Both the position numbers and the translations under genes were made by a program. This document shows positions 1 through 5,070 of a DNA stretch of 31,676 bases, in pieces; within the stretch, counting starts at the first letter, position 1; the number at the start of each line of letters is the position of its first letter. The DNA is taken from positions 1 through 31,676 of the IMG/VR virus record IMGVR_UViG_3300032282_003364. One strand, 5' to 3'. Below the pieces are notes generated by a model, which did not search any database, was not told the DNA's origin, and worked only from the letters and a program-made list of their open reading frames with translations. The DNA comes from a virus.

Positions 1-228
1 CTTGGGCAGACGCTTCAAGCCGGCAACCTGGTCACGGCAGCCGTGCGCGGATCCAAGGGGAAGAACTTCATCGACGTTCCTAATGGCCCGCTCGCCACAG
101 ACGAAGCCGGAGCCGTCCTGTCATCGGGCGCCTATACCGATGTTCCAGACTGGTCGAAGTATGCTTACTGCGAAGTCCAAGGAACAATCGTCAAGCAATC
201 TGAAGTAAAGAAACCCTTTATTGCATGA
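1..228 (+). CDS. Hypothetical protein, 3' end only (5' truncated by window)
   Basis: The reading frame is open from base 1 to a TGA at 226-228 and gives 75 residues ending KKPFIA. A GTG at 43 could be a start, but the open frame to its left makes a truncated longer gene more likely. I do not recognise the family. The stretch is soluble and of mixed charge, with no membrane segment. Its stop overlaps the ATG of the next gene in an ATGA, so the two are translationally coupled. Confidence is moderate that it is coding and low on any role. Confidence 0.55.
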   Translation, partial: LGQTLQAGNLVTAAVRGSKGKNFIDVPNGPLATDEAGAVLSSGAYTDVPDWSKYAYCEVQGTIVKQSEVKKPFIA

Positions 229-443
229 AACTGAAGTTTTCTGAAATAAAGGCAGAATGGGAGTATGCCTATAACGAGCGGATTGGCCTCATGTGCGAGG
301 AAGATCCACCAACCCAAGAACAGGAGCGCGAAGCGCGACTTTGCGCAGACAGGCATATCAACGCCGCTGTTTATGGGAAGTATGGCAATTCCCCTCATGG
401 GGTAATTGCAGATCACAGCCTAAACGACCCGCCTGAATTTTAG
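225..443 (+). CDS. Small hypothetical acidic protein (72 aa)
   Basis: The ATG at 225 overlaps the upstream stop (ATGA), typical of coupled phage genes. The protein is hydrophilic and rich in Glu/Asp, with a Tyr/Trp-containing N-terminal helix (EWEYAYNERI) and a C-terminal NSPHGVIADHS segment. No known domain is recognised and no signal peptide or membrane segment is visible. It is the last gene of the plus-strand unit entering from the left, and a long hairpin (462-503) follows it. Confidence 0.5.
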   Translation: MKLKFSEIKAEWEYAYNERIGLMCEEDPPTQEQEREARLCADRHINAAVYGKYGNSPHGVIADHSLNDPPEF

Positions 444-461
444 AGCGTGGTCTAAATACAG

Positions 462-503
462 ATATGCGCGTTTTCTTATTTGATAAGAAAACGGCGCGCA
501 TAT
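462..503. repeat. Long imperfect hairpin downstream of the left plus-strand genes
   Basis: The left arm 462-479 pairs fully with the right arm 483-503 apart from a 3-nt bulge (493-495), giving an 18-bp stem with a 3-nt loop. It lies 19 nt after the stop of the 225-443 gene and is followed by a T-rich but not homopolymeric stretch. It may end or stabilise the upstream mRNA. The arm motif GATATGCGCGTT (461-472) recurs at 560-571, so a protein-binding role is also possible. Confidence 0.5.
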
Positions 504-554
504 GTTGCGTTTATTTATCTACTTGCAAATCAACAACTTGTTTATTTTCAATTA

Positions 555-571
555 AACGCGATATGCGCGTT
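555..571. repeat. Inverted repeat containing a second copy of GATATGCGCGTT
   Basis: AACGCG (555-560) and CGCGTT (566-571) form a perfect 6-bp inverted repeat around ATATG. The 12-mer GATATGCGCGTT at 560-571 is identical to 461-472 in the arm of the larger hairpin. The surrounding 510-620 is AT-rich and holds no gene that I can see. It may be an operator-like or replication-related site. This is direct sequence evidence only, and the function is inferred. Confidence 0.35.
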
Positions 572-624
572 ATGTGCAATTACCAACGTTTTAGTAGTTG
601 CGCATCAATATGACTCTAAAAAGT

Positions 625-656
625 GAGAGGCTGCCGGAACCACTCGGCAGCCTCTC
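625..656 (-). terminator. Rho-independent terminator, minus strand
   Basis: GAGAGGCTGCCG (625-636) pairs perfectly with CGGCAGCCTCTC (645-656) around an 8-nt loop. Read on the minus strand, the stem is followed by ACTTTTT (complement of 618-624), which fits termination of the minus-strand operon 724-2721. It backs up the hairpin at 681-717. Confidence 0.75.
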
Positions 657-680
657 TGTGTTCTTCACACAATGCACCAA

Positions 681-717
681 ACCAAGAGCGGGGAAATGAA
701 CAAACCCCGCCCTTGGT
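681..717 (-). terminator. Hairpin immediately after the minus-strand operon
   Basis: ACCAAGAGCGGGG (681-693) pairs with CCCCGCCCTTGGT (705-717) with one mismatch and an 11-nt loop. It starts 6 nt past the stop of the last minus-strand gene. There is no strong U-tract on the minus strand, so it may stabilise the 3' end or act in tandem with 625-656. Confidence 0.55.
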
Positions 718-723
718 ATGGAT

Positions 724-1086
724 TTATTTGTCAGCCGGCTTGGGGTCAATAGGAAAAAGATTTCCGAAACAAGATGTAGTGTCTGACTTTCTCATGTCCT
801 GCTCCTTACGCCAAATCTGGTATCCGGCTAATCCGCATAGATCCTCGTCATTGATTCCCTTCTTTGAAGTCAAGCTTTTGAATAGCTTGTCTGCGATCTC
901 GCGAAGGTCATCAAGGTCACTCATCATTTTTGCAGCCATCTCAGCCATTGCCTTATTAGCGCCAGCCAAGATTGTAATCCTTTCTGCTGCTTCCATGATT
1001 GCCGCTTCCGGCACACCATCCTGGCTTTGTATGTCGTCTGCTAGGATGTAAAGCGCTTCAACTAGCGTCTTGGTATTGGTCTTCAT
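724..1086 (-). CDS. Hypothetical helical protein (120 aa)
   Basis: This is the last gene of the minus-strand small-gene operon. I chose the ATG at 1086 (MKTNTKTLVEAL) because the upstream gene stops at 1088-1090, giving TAA-A-ATG. The longer frame to 1131 would overlap that gene by over 40 nt. The protein is mostly alpha-helical by eye, with an Ala/Met-rich stretch (AGANKAMAEMAAKMMSD, about residues 44-60) and a C-terminal WRKEQDMRKSD segment. There is no signal peptide or catalytic motif. I do not recognise the family. Confidence 0.6.
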   Translation of the reverse strand: MKTNTKTLVEALYILADDIQSQDGVPEAAIMEAAERITILAGANKAMAEMAAKMMSDLDDLREIADKLFKSLTSKKGINDEDLCGLAGYQIWRKEQDMRKSDTTSCFGNLFPIDPKPADK

Positions 1087-1087
1087 T

Positions 1088-1351
1088 TTATTTAATTCCG
1101 TAGGTCTTCCAGATGTATTCCTTTGGGTCAATCTTGGGGGTCATTCTCTTCTGTCTGTGAAATTCTGTATTGGCTGAACATAGCTCGGATCTGTGCATGT
1201 CCTGCTTACGATACCAATCATATGTATGAACGGGGATCCACCTTTCACCTTTGATTCCGTCTTTTCGGACGTGTGATTGATATTGCCAAAAACGATACTC
1301 GCCGCACGGCGATAAGTCACCGCGTCGGTATTTTACCTTCTCGGAGTTCAT
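1088..1351 (-). CDS. Small protein related to the N-terminal domain of the window's HNH endonuclease (87 aa)
   Basis: Residues about 7-25 (KYRRGD, SPC, RFW, Y in order) align by eye with residues 6-23 of the HNH protein at 22775-23470 (KYKRGD, SPC, RFW, Y). Both continue with a basic segment, a Trp and a charged helix. This K-Y-x-R-G-D...FW.Y region is known to me as an N-terminal module of phage HNH proteins and probably binds nucleic acid. The gene has no HNH motif, so it may be a free-standing DNA-binding module or a decayed endonuclease. The ATG at 1351 is preferred over a TTG at 1372. It overlaps the upstream gene by 35 nt. Confidence 0.6.
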   Translation of the reverse strand: MNSEKVKYRRGDLSPCGEYRFWQYQSHVRKDGIKGERWIPVHTYDWYRKQDMHRSELCSANTEFHRQKRMTPKIDPKEYIWKTYGIK

Positions 1352-1517
1352 TGATTGTCTTTTCGATTGCAACGCGCTTGCGATAGCCGGCCAAGAAAGC
1401 TACTTTGACGTAATCCTCTAATTGGGGGATCTGACCATCTGGCAATAGCAGACGCGCACCATCGCGACGCCACCATATGTCGAAAAAATCCTCCTCCATA
1501 GACATGTTCATGGGCAT
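1317..1517 (-). CDS. Small hypothetical protein (66 aa)
   Basis: Four in-frame ATGs (1517, 1511, 1505, 1499) open this frame. The first has an A/C-rich upstream stretch like other genes here, while GGAGGAGG just after the fourth lies inside the gene. The N-terminus is acidic and aromatic (MEEDFFDIWWRRDG) and the C-terminus is basic (YRKRVAIEKTINELREGK). The start MxMEEDFFDIWW with a later LEDYVKVAFLAGY resembles the short proteins often found in phage early regions, but I cannot name a family. Its 3' end overlaps the next gene. Confidence 0.55.
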   Translation of the reverse strand: MPMNMSMEEDFFDIWWRRDGARLLLPDGQIPQLEDYVKVAFLAGYRKRVAIEKTINELREGKIPTR

Positions 1518-1538
1518 ATGTTCAAAAGGTTGGGATTT

Positions 1539-1706
1539 TTATACACGTTCACACTTGATGCACAGACCCGACCGAATGCTCACGGGAGCGCTACGGCCAC
1601 ACTCGGCACAGACAGGAAGCTCTGCCCTGTCGGAGGCGCGAAGCGCCGACCGACTGGACGAGCGGTTATTTGTTCGGGATTTCTGAATCTTCTGCTGTTT
1701 CTTCAT
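1539..1706 (-). CDS. Four-cysteine zinc-ribbon-like peptide (55 aa)
   Basis: The minus-strand ATG at 1706 overlaps the TGA of the 1703-2080 gene (ATGA) and runs to TAA at 1539-1541. The protein has a basic Ser/Arg-rich N-terminal half, then CAEC at residues 33-36 and CIKC at 49-52, i.e. C-x2-C-x12-C-x2-C, the spacing of a compact zinc ribbon. Small proteins of this design bind nucleic acid or RNA polymerase in many phages, but no specific partner can be read here. The gene is under 60 codons and fills what would otherwise be a 185-nt gap in a tight operon, which supports it. Confidence 0.65.
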   Translation of the reverse strand: MKKQQKIQKSRTNNRSSSRSALRASDRAELPVCAECGRSAPVSIRSGLCIKCERV

Positions 1707-2080
1707 TTGAATAAAATGTATGCAACCGCAACAAGCAGGCCAAGGATGATAAACAGATTCACAGACAGGATAACGCGGTGGTATTGCTGCGCCTCGCGTA
1801 GCTCGCGTAGATGACCCGAATGCGAGCGTAAGGAATCAAGAACGTCGCTCAAGGTTTCATTGTGCGTGTTCATTGCGCGGCGATACTCTTTCAGATTATG
1901 CGTTGCTGCCGCAATTTCTCCGGCTTGCCGTGTGATCTCCTTGCCGTGGCGAACCAGGAGGGTAAGGTCAACGCTGGACTTCCACATGCCGGCTTCTGTG
2001 GCGGCTATAGCCGCAGGCGATGGTATCTGCTTCTTGGTTGTGGTTGGCTTGATTTTGGGTTTTGTGTTGGTGGGTTTCAT
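1703..2080 (-). CDS. Coiled-coil protein with C-terminal membrane anchor (125 aa)
   Basis: Residues 1-30 are Lys/Pro/Thr-rich and about 40-100 are heptad-like and charged. The last 25 residues (VILSVNLFIILGLLVAVAYILF then K) form a single strongly hydrophobic segment, so the protein is probably tail-anchored in the inner membrane with its coiled coil in the cytoplasm. The family is not recognised. The leader before ATG 2080 carries one arm of a 12-bp inverted repeat (2096-2107). Its stop overlaps the start of the four-cysteine peptide gene. A similar design, a basic helix plus C-terminal anchor, occurs in the 4866-5069 gene. Confidence 0.65.
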   Translation of the reverse strand: MKPTNTKPKIKPTTTKKQIPSPAAIAATEAGMWKSSVDLTLLVRHGKEITRQAGEIAAATHNLKEYRRAMNTHNETLSDVLDSLRSHSGHLRELREAQQYHRVILSVNLFIILGLLVAVAYILFK

Positions 2081-2095
2081 AGAGGTTAAAATGTT

Positions 2096-2162
2096 CCGCC
2101 AGTAGGGTTCACTCGATCCACAAAGACAATTTTTGGTTGTATTGTTTATCCCCTACTGGCGG
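2096..2162. repeat. Perfect 12-bp inverted repeat with 43-nt spacer
   Basis: CCGCCAGTAGGG (2096-2107) and CCCTACTGGCGG (2151-2162) are exact reverse complements. The element fills most of the 103-nt gap between the genes at 2080 and 2184 on the minus strand, in the leader of the membrane-anchored protein gene. It could be a long-loop mRNA structure controlling translation or a binding site for a dimeric regulator. Confidence 0.55.
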
Positions 2163-2183
2163 GTAAATGGTGTTTTTTGGTGG

Positions 2184-2360
2184 TTACAATTCTTTGCCGG
2201 TGAAATAGCTGTAAACAAGCTGCATGGCGTAGCTCATGGCAAGGGTTTCTTCTGGCGTGCCGTAGTTGGATACACCGCAGACATTGGGGTGTGCCTCACG
2301 GATGGCATTTGCCACAATCTCGTCAATCTGGTCGTCGCTGAGTTCAATTTTGATTTTCAT
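2184..2360 (-). CDS. Small hypothetical protein (58 aa)
   Basis: ATG at 2360, TAA at 2184-2186. The start overlaps the TGA of the 2357-2548 gene (ATGA). The protein begins MKIKIELSDDQIDEIV and ends YSYFTGKEL. The N-terminus (KIELSDDQIDEIVANAIREA) is a beta strand then an amphipathic helix, the pattern of many small phage proteins of unknown function. No catalytic residues, membrane segment or known domain are visible. The conserved overlap and sensible amino-acid composition support it despite its size. Confidence 0.65.
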   Translation of the reverse strand: MKIKIELSDDQIDEIVANAIREAHPNVCGVSNYGTPEETLAMSYAMQLVYSYFTGKEL

Positions 2361-2548
2361 CGCAGGTCAAATTGTAGGTGTTCGATTTGCTCCTCAAGGT
2401 CAGAGATTACGTCTGTGAGTTCTTCAATCAGCCGCTTGTCATTTGTGGAGTCGATTTGTCGGCGGTAATGCCCAATGTCGTCGCGTAGGGTTTCAATCAC
2501 GCGGCGCGTTTCGTTGCGCTCGTCAGCGTCGGATTGATAAATGCTCAT
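2357..2548 (-). CDS. Small coiled-coil protein (63 aa)
   Basis: The ATG at 2548 (MSIYQSDADER) overlaps the stop of the upstream gene (ATGA). A longer frame to 2638 is an overlap artefact. The protein is almost entirely charged and helical (ETRRVIETLRDDIGHYRRQID, then ELTDVISDLEEQIEHLQ), consistent with a dimeric coiled coil of two helices. No known family is recognised. Its own stop overlaps the next start, so it is the centre of a chain of translationally coupled genes. Confidence 0.6.
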   Translation of the reverse strand: MSIYQSDADERNETRRVIETLRDDIGHYRRQIDSTNDKRLIEELTDVISDLEEQIEHLQFDLR

Positions 2549-2721
2549 CGTGGTGAGTAAACGGAACGGCGAAAACGCGGCGTGCCGATGAGTCCGCGCG
2601 CCGATAGGCGCATCAGGAAGGCCGGCCAATATAGACAAGGCCGGTTTGTAGGGTTCGGCTCATGGAGCTTGACGTAGGGACGCGCCGGCGTTTTGCCGGT
2701 GATGATTTCGGTTGGGTTCAT
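2545..2721 (-). CDS. Small basic hypothetical protein (58 aa)
   Basis: I chose the ATG at 2721 (MNPTEIITGK) because the bases before it are A/C-rich, as for most genes here. A GTG at 2775 would add 18 residues. The protein is Pro/Arg-rich with a central CLYWPAFLMRLS hydrophobic patch and a basic tail (RFRRSVYSPR). It is the first gene of the minus-strand operon and ends in an ATGA overlap. Function is unknown, and its composition makes it less certain than its neighbours. Confidence 0.45.
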   Translation of the reverse strand: MNPTEIITGKTPARPYVKLHEPNPTNRPCLYWPAFLMRLSARGLIGTPRFRRSVYSPR

Positions 2722-2848
2722 TTTTGCGATGTGGTTTGGTGGTTCAGCGTGCGCCGGCGTTTGCCAGGTCGTCACGCTGGGAGGGAGTCAAAATCAAATG
2801 ATCCCCCATGACAAGATTTATTTTTCAGAAATTTTTGGCTTGCATTTC

Positions 2849-2884
2849 GTGCGGTATGAATAAAGCGAGATGTGCGGTATGAAT
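2849..2884. promoter_or_regulatory. Tandem 13-bp direct repeat, candidate operator
   Basis: GTGCGGTATGAAT occurs at 2849-2861 and again at 2872-2884, starts 23 bp apart, close to two helical turns. It sits between divergent transcription units. Identical sites on the same DNA face are typical of cooperative repressor or activator binding. The regulator is not identifiable in the window. Confidence 0.45.
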
Positions 2885-3044
2885 GGAATGGGATTGTTGG
2901 GAAAAAACTTCCATTAATCCCTGTAATGCCTGTCCAATTCAATTATACCTGTGTTTGGGGCGGTAACAAAGTCAGCATTTATCAAGCTCGGCAGGCTGTT
3001 GGGGCGTTATGTTCAGACAGAAAATCCCGCTCCTACTTCTCTTC

Positions 3045-3153
3045 GAGAATAGATAAATCATATTCTCTCAGAGACTACGTTACGTAGTAGCTGCGCTACG
3101 CCTCCACGCATCATGCCCTTGGCGATGCGTGTTCGTTGCTCGCTCCCGCAACG
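3045..3153. repeat. Cluster of four consecutive inverted repeats
   Basis: GAGAATA 3045-3051 pairs with TATTCTC 3061-3067. CTACGT/ACGTAG around one base spans 3075-3087. CACGCATC 3105-3112 pairs with GATGCGTG 3124-3131. CGTTGC 3134-3139 pairs with GCAACG 3148-3153. Four perfect stems within 110 nt of noncoding DNA suggest a structured RNA leader, a small RNA or a replication origin. No known RNA family is recognised. Confidence 0.45.
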
Positions 3154-3225
3154 CAGACCCGCCCCTACCCCCCCCCGCCAATTTTTAAGTTGACGATCAA
3201 GGTGGTTGTTTGCTTTGATGATTCA

Positions 3226-3735
3226 ATGAACCAACCAAAACCAACGAACCAAAAATTAAGCAGGCTCACACCAAAGGAATTGCGAGAAAATTTTCATTTG
3301 CTCCCGCCAGAAGAACGCGAGGCCATTGAACGAATTGATTGGGAACGCAGGGCCAAACGATCACGCGCACTTTCAGACCGCTGGCACGATCCAACGTTCC
3401 GGCAAAATACCTTGGCGGCTATGAAAGAAGGCCGCGCGAATGCGCGCTGGCGATCAAAAATGCGGAAAGCAAAAGTCCAACAGGCGGCTCTGCGCGCAGC
3501 GCAGACCGGCGTTGTCCCGCATTGGGCGCCAAAACGAGTCAGGGCCGTTGAGCCGAACGGAGGCGTGCATATTTACGGCTCCATCTGCAAATGCGCCGCG
3601 CATTACGGAATCCAAGAATCCAATATGCGAGCCATTCTGAAGAATAACCGCACATGGAACGACATTCGCTTTGCGGTTCTGGATCATTCAGACATCGTGG
3701 AGGCCGCAAAACAAATTCTTCAAACTGAAAAATGA
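3226..3735 (+). CDS. NUMOD/IENR1-like DNA-binding protein without nuclease domain (169 aa)
   Basis: ATG at 3226; the frame extends upstream to 3136 but that part is poor. Residues about 48-83 (ALSDRWHDPTFRQNTLAAM then basic) resemble a NUMOD3-like segment. Residues 110-151 (EPNGGVHIYGSICKCAAHYGI through NRTWNDIRF) match the pattern of NUMOD1/IENR1 helix-turn-helix repeats, which in homing endonucleases follow the catalytic domain and contact DNA. No HNH or GIY-YIG motif is present, so it may be a regulator, a nuclease remnant, or a DNA-binding partner of the RusA gene it overlaps by ATGA. Confidence 0.6.
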   Translation: MNQPKPTNQKLSRLTPKELRENFHLLPPEEREAIERIDWERRAKRSRALSDRWHDPTFRQNTLAAMKEGRANARWRSKMRKAKVQQAALRAAQTGVVPHWAPKRVRAVEPNGGVHIYGSICKCAAHYGIQESNMRAILKNNRTWNDIRFAVLDHSDIVEAAKQILQTEK

Positions 3736-4223
3736 AGGCAGACCAACAACGCATCTACGAGCCGGTGCAGGTGTTCGTGCCAGGGACGGCGAGACCACAG
3801 CCCAGACCACGCTTCGCCAAAGGTCGGGTCATCTCCACGGCAGACCCACTCGCGCAACGATGGATCAATGCGGTTGAGTTCTACACCAAGCAAACAATCC
3901 AATGCCTCGGTGGGCCAAACTTGGTGCGGCATTATCTCGGTGACAAAGGGGAGGCGCTTCGCGCCGACATGTATTTTTTGTTTCCAACCGAACCAAAGAA
4001 CAAAGACCGATACGGCAAGCCCCATCTCAAGGTGCCCGACGTGGATAACCTCGCGAAGCTCATGCTGGATGCGTTTGTTCGCCGTGGCCTCATCCTTGGG
4101 GATGACTCACGCGTGTCTGAGCTTTTCATTCGCAAGTCCTACTGCAAGAAGCAGGATGCCGGCTGCATGGTGTATCTGACCCTGCTCAAGCCAGCGGTGG
4201 GGGTGGGGGATCCTAAAGCCTGA
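3732..4223 (+). CDS. rusA: RusA-family Holliday junction resolvase (163 aa)
   Basis: RusA enzymes are dimeric, metal-dependent endonucleases that cut four-way DNA junctions formed during phage recombination and replication. The sequence shows an early PRPRF segment (24-28), then the family signature VPDVDNLAKLMLDAF (101-115) with candidate metal ligands D103 and D105, followed by GDDSRVSEL (123-131) with D124/D125 and a nearby conserved-type Lys (K135 or K139). Length fits the family (about 120-165 aa). The start ATG overlaps the upstream stop, and a strong terminator follows at 4254-4319. It may debranch DNA before packaging. Confidence 0.9.
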   Translation: MKADQQRIYEPVQVFVPGTARPQPRPRFAKGRVISTADPLAQRWINAVEFYTKQTIQCLGGPNLVRHYLGDKGEALRADMYFLFPTEPKNKDRYGKPHLKVPDVDNLAKLMLDAFVRRGLILGDDSRVSELFIRKSYCKKQDAGCMVYLTLLKPAVGVGDPKA

Positions 4224-4253
4224 TTTTTGCCTTTTAGGGGTTTCTAAAAATTT

Positions 4254-4319
4254 CGCCGTTTGTGTCGGGCCTTCTGTGATGGGAGGGTGGGGAAACCGAC
4301 GCAGACGGCGATTTTTTTT
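4254..4319 (+). terminator. Rho-independent terminator after rusA
   Basis: CGCCGTTTGTGTCGG (4254-4268) pairs with CCGACGCAGACGGCG (4296-4310) over 15 positions including two G-U wobbles, with a 27-nt loop. An A and then eight T (4312-4319) follow. It closes the 3226-4223 transcript. On the minus strand a shorter T-run follows the same stem, so it may act in both directions. Confidence 0.7.
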
Positions 4320-4323
4320 CCGC

Positions 4324-4370
4324 GCTGGGTCGGTGCGTGCGGTTCGGTGCTGGGTCGGTGCTGGGTCGGT
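4324..4370. repeat. Three copies of GCTGGGTCGGT
   Basis: The 11-mer occurs at 4324-4334, 4349-4359 and 4360-4370, the last two directly abutting. It follows the U-tract of the rusA terminator in noncoding DNA. On the minus strand it reads ACCGACCCAGC. Function is unknown; slippage-derived repetition or a protein-binding array are both possible. Confidence 0.5.
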
Positions 4371-4526
4371 TCTTGGGGTGTGGTGGCATAGCTGGGAGGG
4401 GCCACGCGCGAGCGTGGCGGGGTCTGTGGCTCGCTTTTGTCTGCGAATAAGGTCATGGGAGCGGGCGGGGGGTTCGGGCGCGTCTGCGAGGCTGCTGGGG
4501 CTGTTTTTGCGTGGCTACAGAGAAAA

Positions 4527-4551
4527 GCCCGCAAGGGTTCACCCTGCGGGC
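4527..4551 (-). terminator. Rho-independent terminator of the minus-strand AAA+ operon
   Basis: GCCCGCAAGGG and CCCTGCGGGC form a 10-bp stem (6 bp, one bulged A, 4 bp) with a 4-nt TTCA loop. On the minus strand it is followed by TTTTCT (complement of 4521-4526). A further outer pairing ACAGAGA/TCTCTGT (4517-4523 with 4554-4560) extends it. It lies 28 nt past the stop of the last gene. Confidence 0.8.
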
Positions 4552-4578
4552 CGTCTCTGTTCGGTCTCTGGTGGCGGT

Positions 4579-4842
4579 TTAGTCGTGCGTCTGGGCTAGT
4601 GCTTCCAATCCAACGCGCGCAAGCGCTGCCTGTCTGTGGTCGCTGTGGCCGCGCATGGCGTCCAGCATTCCGGCTGCCGTGTATCTGGCGCGGGTGGCGA
4701 TTCCGTCCAGGCGCTTTATCTCGGCGGCGGCTTTGCGTAGTGCGTGCAGCGCCAGCCCTGCGGGGCTGTCAATGTCGTGGCCTTGGTTCTCGTCAAGGGC
4801 CGCAAGTGCGGCCGTGATTGCTTCTTGTGTTTTTGGGTTCAT
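4579..4842 (-). CDS. Hypothetical helical protein (87 aa)
   Basis: The ATG at 4842 follows a clear A/C-rich leader (AATAAACAAACAACAAACACC just upstream) instead of a Shine-Dalgarno site. The protein is Ala-rich and helical (AITAALAALDENQGHD, then ALHALRKAAAEIKRLDGIATRARYTAAGML), with a short basic segment near the end. No membrane segment or catalytic motif is visible and I do not recognise a family. It is the last gene of the minus-strand AAA+ operon. Confidence 0.6.
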   Translation of the reverse strand: MNPKTQEAITAALAALDENQGHDIDSPAGLALHALRKAAAEIKRLDGIATRARYTAAGMLDAMRGHSDHRQAALARVGLEALAQTHD

Positions 4843-4865
4843 GGGTTCGGGTGTTTGTTGTTTGT

Positions 4866-5069
4866 TTATTTGCTAATCATCCAAGCCGTCACGGCTGCGG
4901 CGATTGTGGCCGTCACAATAAACTCCAGCCAGCCCAGCACGCGCGCGGTTCTCACGCGTCGGTTGTGGTCTTCGATTAGTTGACGGGCTGTGTTGGCGTT
5001 GTTTGCTGCCAAGCGCCGGAGATAATCGCGCTGTTTTAGCTGCCTGACGCGGCGGATATTGTTGCTCAT
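4866..5069 (-). CDS. Small tail-anchored membrane protein (67 aa)
   Basis: The ATG at 5069 is one base from the stop of the upstream gene (TAA-C-ATG). Residues 1-43 are strongly basic and helical (NIRRVRQLKQRDYLRRLAA, DHNRRVRTAR). Residues 45-66 (LGWLEFIVTATIAAAVTAWMIS) form one hydrophobic segment, so a cytoplasmic basic helix anchored by a C-terminal segment is likely. It could be a membrane-targeting or host-takeover factor, but no family is recognised. Confidence 0.6.
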   Translation of the reverse strand: MSNNIRRVRQLKQRDYLRRLAANNANTARQLIEDHNRRVRTARVLGWLEFIVTATIAAAVTAWMISK

Positions 5070-5070
5070 G

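Larger units (their letters stand above)
2722..3225. other. 504-nt divergent intergenic region
   Basis: This separates the minus-strand operon from the plus-strand 3226-4223 unit, so promoters for both should lie here. It holds a tandem 13-bp repeat (2849-2884) and a run of inverted repeats (3045-3153). A TTGACG (3190-3195) resembles a -35 box but has no good -10 before the ATG at 3226. A 71-codon GTG-start frame at 2872-3087 lacks a leader or recognisable protein and is probably not a gene. Confidence 0.6.
4224..4578. other. 355-nt convergent intergenic region
   Basis: This lies between the plus-strand RusA unit and the minus-strand AAA+ operon. It holds a terminator for each strand (4254-4319 plus, 4527-4551 minus) and three copies of GCTGGGTCGGT (4324-4334, 4349-4359, 4360-4370). 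The open frames here are low-complexity in both directions and I do not accept them as genes. Confidence 0.7.

Noticed and set aside
1629-1650. GC-rich hairpin considered as a terminator after the 1703-2080 gene
   Set aside because: No U-tract on the minus strand, and it lies within the coding sequence of the four-cysteine peptide.
2872-3087. 71-codon GTG-start frame in the divergent intergenic region
   Set aside because: It overlaps the tandem repeat and the hairpin cluster, has no leader, and encodes no recognisable domain.
4244-4534. Minus-strand 96-codon frame, or a 70-aa version from ATG 4456
   Set aside because: It begins inside the minus-strand terminator and is Pro/Thr/Arg-rich with repeat-derived segments. 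An A/C-rich stretch precedes 4456, so I hold this rejection at moderate strength.
4276-4599. Plus-strand 107-codon open frame in the convergent region
   Set aside because: It is Gly/Arg-rich low complexity, spans the minus-strand terminator at 4527-4551 and runs opposite to the following operon. It is more likely a GC-rich shadow.
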